From the NCBI GenBank assembly GCA_965240325.2, contig OZ251247.1, positions 372,001 through 436,000 of the forward strand: a DNA stretch of 64,000 bases. The letters are read 5' to 3'. The position numbers were made by a program, and so were the translations under genes. Numbering within the stretch: position 1 is the first letter of the stretch; every line of letters starts with the position of its first letter. The stretch comes from Rebecca billardiae RCC1528 (taxonomy: Eukaryota; Haptophyta). Of the stretch, positions 62,671 to 64,000 are shown piece by piece. The notes beneath the pieces were generated by a model. The model did not search any database, had not been told where the DNA came from, and was given only the letters and a program-made list of their open reading frames with translations.

Positions 62671-63750
62671 TCACAGACATACATGGACGATTGGTCCGAG
62701 CATCGATCTCATTGGTCCGAGTTGATCATGCGCCACACCGTGCGGTAGCGTAGCGGGCGTACGCAGCGCGCCAATTCAAGCCGGCCGACGCGCGCCGCGC
62801 ACGGCGCGAGGTGGCCAAGAAGCGGGTGGTGAGCCGCTGGTGGCGCAAAGGCACGGGTCAGTAGCGCCCACCAGCGTCACGCGCGCGCGCACCCGAGACC
62901 ATCTCGGCGTCTCAAAGGTCGCGAGCGCGCGGCGGTCCACTGCCTCCGGCCGCTCGTGCTGGAGCGGAACCGAGCTCTGAGCGCCCGAAGGCGTCGGAGC
63001 TCGATTTTCGAGCGAGGTCCGAGAAAAAGGCTCCGCGCCACCCTAAAAGGCCGAGGGCGGAGCGAAAATGCGACGCGACTTTGCTTTTCATTTTTAAATG
63101 GGCGGTTTGGCCCCCCTATAACACGGAATAACGGCGGTCATCGATCGATCGATAATAAATCAGTATATATATATATAGTTCGTCGTCGTCATCATGATCA
63201 TCATATCAGCAGTATACGACTAGCAGTCATCGTCAGATATCCGGACGATTCTACTACTCTACATATATATATGATGATGATGATATGTAGGATTTATCGT
63301 CGCCTCGTTGGCGTGCTCAGCCTGGCCGGTTACACGGGCAGCTCCGCGCGGGGCCGCCGGCACTTGGCACCTGCACGGCAGCAGTGGCATCAGCTGTCAG
63401 CGGCCGCCGCGTTAGTTCCCGTTCAGTGTGTACTATACGAGCAGGTACTCGCGGCTTACACTGCTGTCATCAGTCTGAGAAGTATATATATATACACTCA
63501 GTCATCGTCGAGACCGGCCAGCCCTCTCCGGCGCCGCGCTACAGGCAATCGCGGGCAATAAGAAGTCAGAGATCTCACGGCTAGCCTCGGTTTCTTAGCC
63601 GTTCGGTAGCCCGAGCGTCTACGGAGTCTCAGTTTCTTAGCTAGGTCCGCCCGCCGCGCAGGCGCGGGGGGCGCAGGGTCCAGGGGCAGAGCCCCCCGCT
63701 GAGTCTTTAAGTTTAGGCCCGGCCGGCGAGGCCTAAGAAATAATATTTGG

Positions 63751-63785
63751 GCTCCAAAAAGGCCCAAATTGGGCCTTTTTGGAGC
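63751..63785. repeat. Perfect 15-bp-stem hairpin
   Basis: GCTCCAAAAAGGCCC, five bases, then GGGCCTTTTTGGAGC. It could be the tip of a small mobile element or an RNA hairpin; nothing nearby decides. Confidence 0.85.
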
Positions 63786-64000
63786 AAAGCTGGCATGATG
63801 TTGCATGGATGCTGCGGTGCACTGGCCAGGAGTCAGTCATCAGGAGAAGTCGGGACTTGGCCTGTACTCGTAGTCGGGCCGCGCGCCGCGTCCCCGACGC
63901 GGGCCGACTGCGCCTCGCCCTCACGGCGGACCACTCGTCAGCCGGGACGACGTAGTCCCGGTTTCTTAGTGTGGCTATGCGTATAGCGAACCAGCCAATC

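Larger units (their letters stand above)
61327..64000. other. Right-end region, mostly unassigned
   Basis: 61500-61900 is comparatively AT-rich, with repeated TGTATA-type motifs and a weak plus-strand frame to 62176 (TCDIGCVLAGCQICSFLEAT). A minus-strand frame is listed separately. 63130-63290 has short TA and ATG runs. From about 63590, the phrase GTTTCTTAG occurs three times among GC-rich DNA, around a perfect hairpin at 63751-63785. No firm gene. Confidence 0.5.

Overview
This window looks like nuclear DNA of a GC-rich eukaryote. It has several short GT-AG introns, TTAGGG-like and CCCCTA-like repeats, long TA microsatellites, F-box, SANT/Myb, AP2-like and exostosin genes, and many transposons with clear target-site duplications (TSDs). 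I read it as a GC-rich unicellular alga, possibly a haptophyte. That lineage is a guess; the eukaryotic call is firm. No rRNA, tRNA or CRISPR array was recognised.

The backbone is a dispersed, mostly same-strand family of F-box plus RCC1-repeat genes, labelled A to N here: A (minus strand, dead), B, C, D, E, F, G, H, I, J (3' fragment), K (split by a transposon), L (one-base frameshift), M and N. Intact members are about 490 to 540 aa: an N-terminal F-box, then seven RCC1 blades. By family knowledge they would be substrate adaptors of SCF-type ubiquitin ligases. The copies are mosaics: N-terminal types, blades and 3' flanks are combined in different ways, and some blocks are almost identical at the DNA level while the neighbouring DNA is diverged. 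This points to tandem duplication, unequal exchange and gene conversion.

Layout: 1-2 kb, a gene 3' end and two TA microsatellites. 2-13 kb, RCC1 copies A to C, a five-exon membrane protein gene, a decayed secreted-protein gene and an exostosin-like gene. 13-14.1 kb, a fold-back transposon with a 7-bp TSD. 14.3-17.9 kb, a very Ala-rich SANT protein with a split AP2-like domain. 18.2-26.1 kb, a 7.9-kb composite element (23-bp terminal inverted repeats (TIRs), ACTC TSD) holding inverted copies, minisatellites, 409-bp tandem repeats and a nested small hairpin element. 26.5-43.2 kb, RCC1 copies D to J with two smaller genes and an AT-rich island. 43.5-49.5 kb, RCC1-K interrupted by a 4,395-bp Tc1/mariner-class element. 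49.5-52.3 kb, repeats and a decayed gene. 52.3-61.2 kb, RCC1 copies L, M and N with two further insertions. 61.2-64 kb, mostly unassigned.

The most striking system is the element at 44912-49306. It has 244-bp TIRs that look identical, a TA duplication, a transposase whose catalytic D, D and E residues all seem intact, and a second 822-aa spliced gene of unknown function. The two genes converge, and both begin at the same ATG, which lies inside the TIR, so each end appears to supply the leader and start codon. Paralogous copies within the window also provide empty sites for two other insertions (25600-25838 and 55679-58926).
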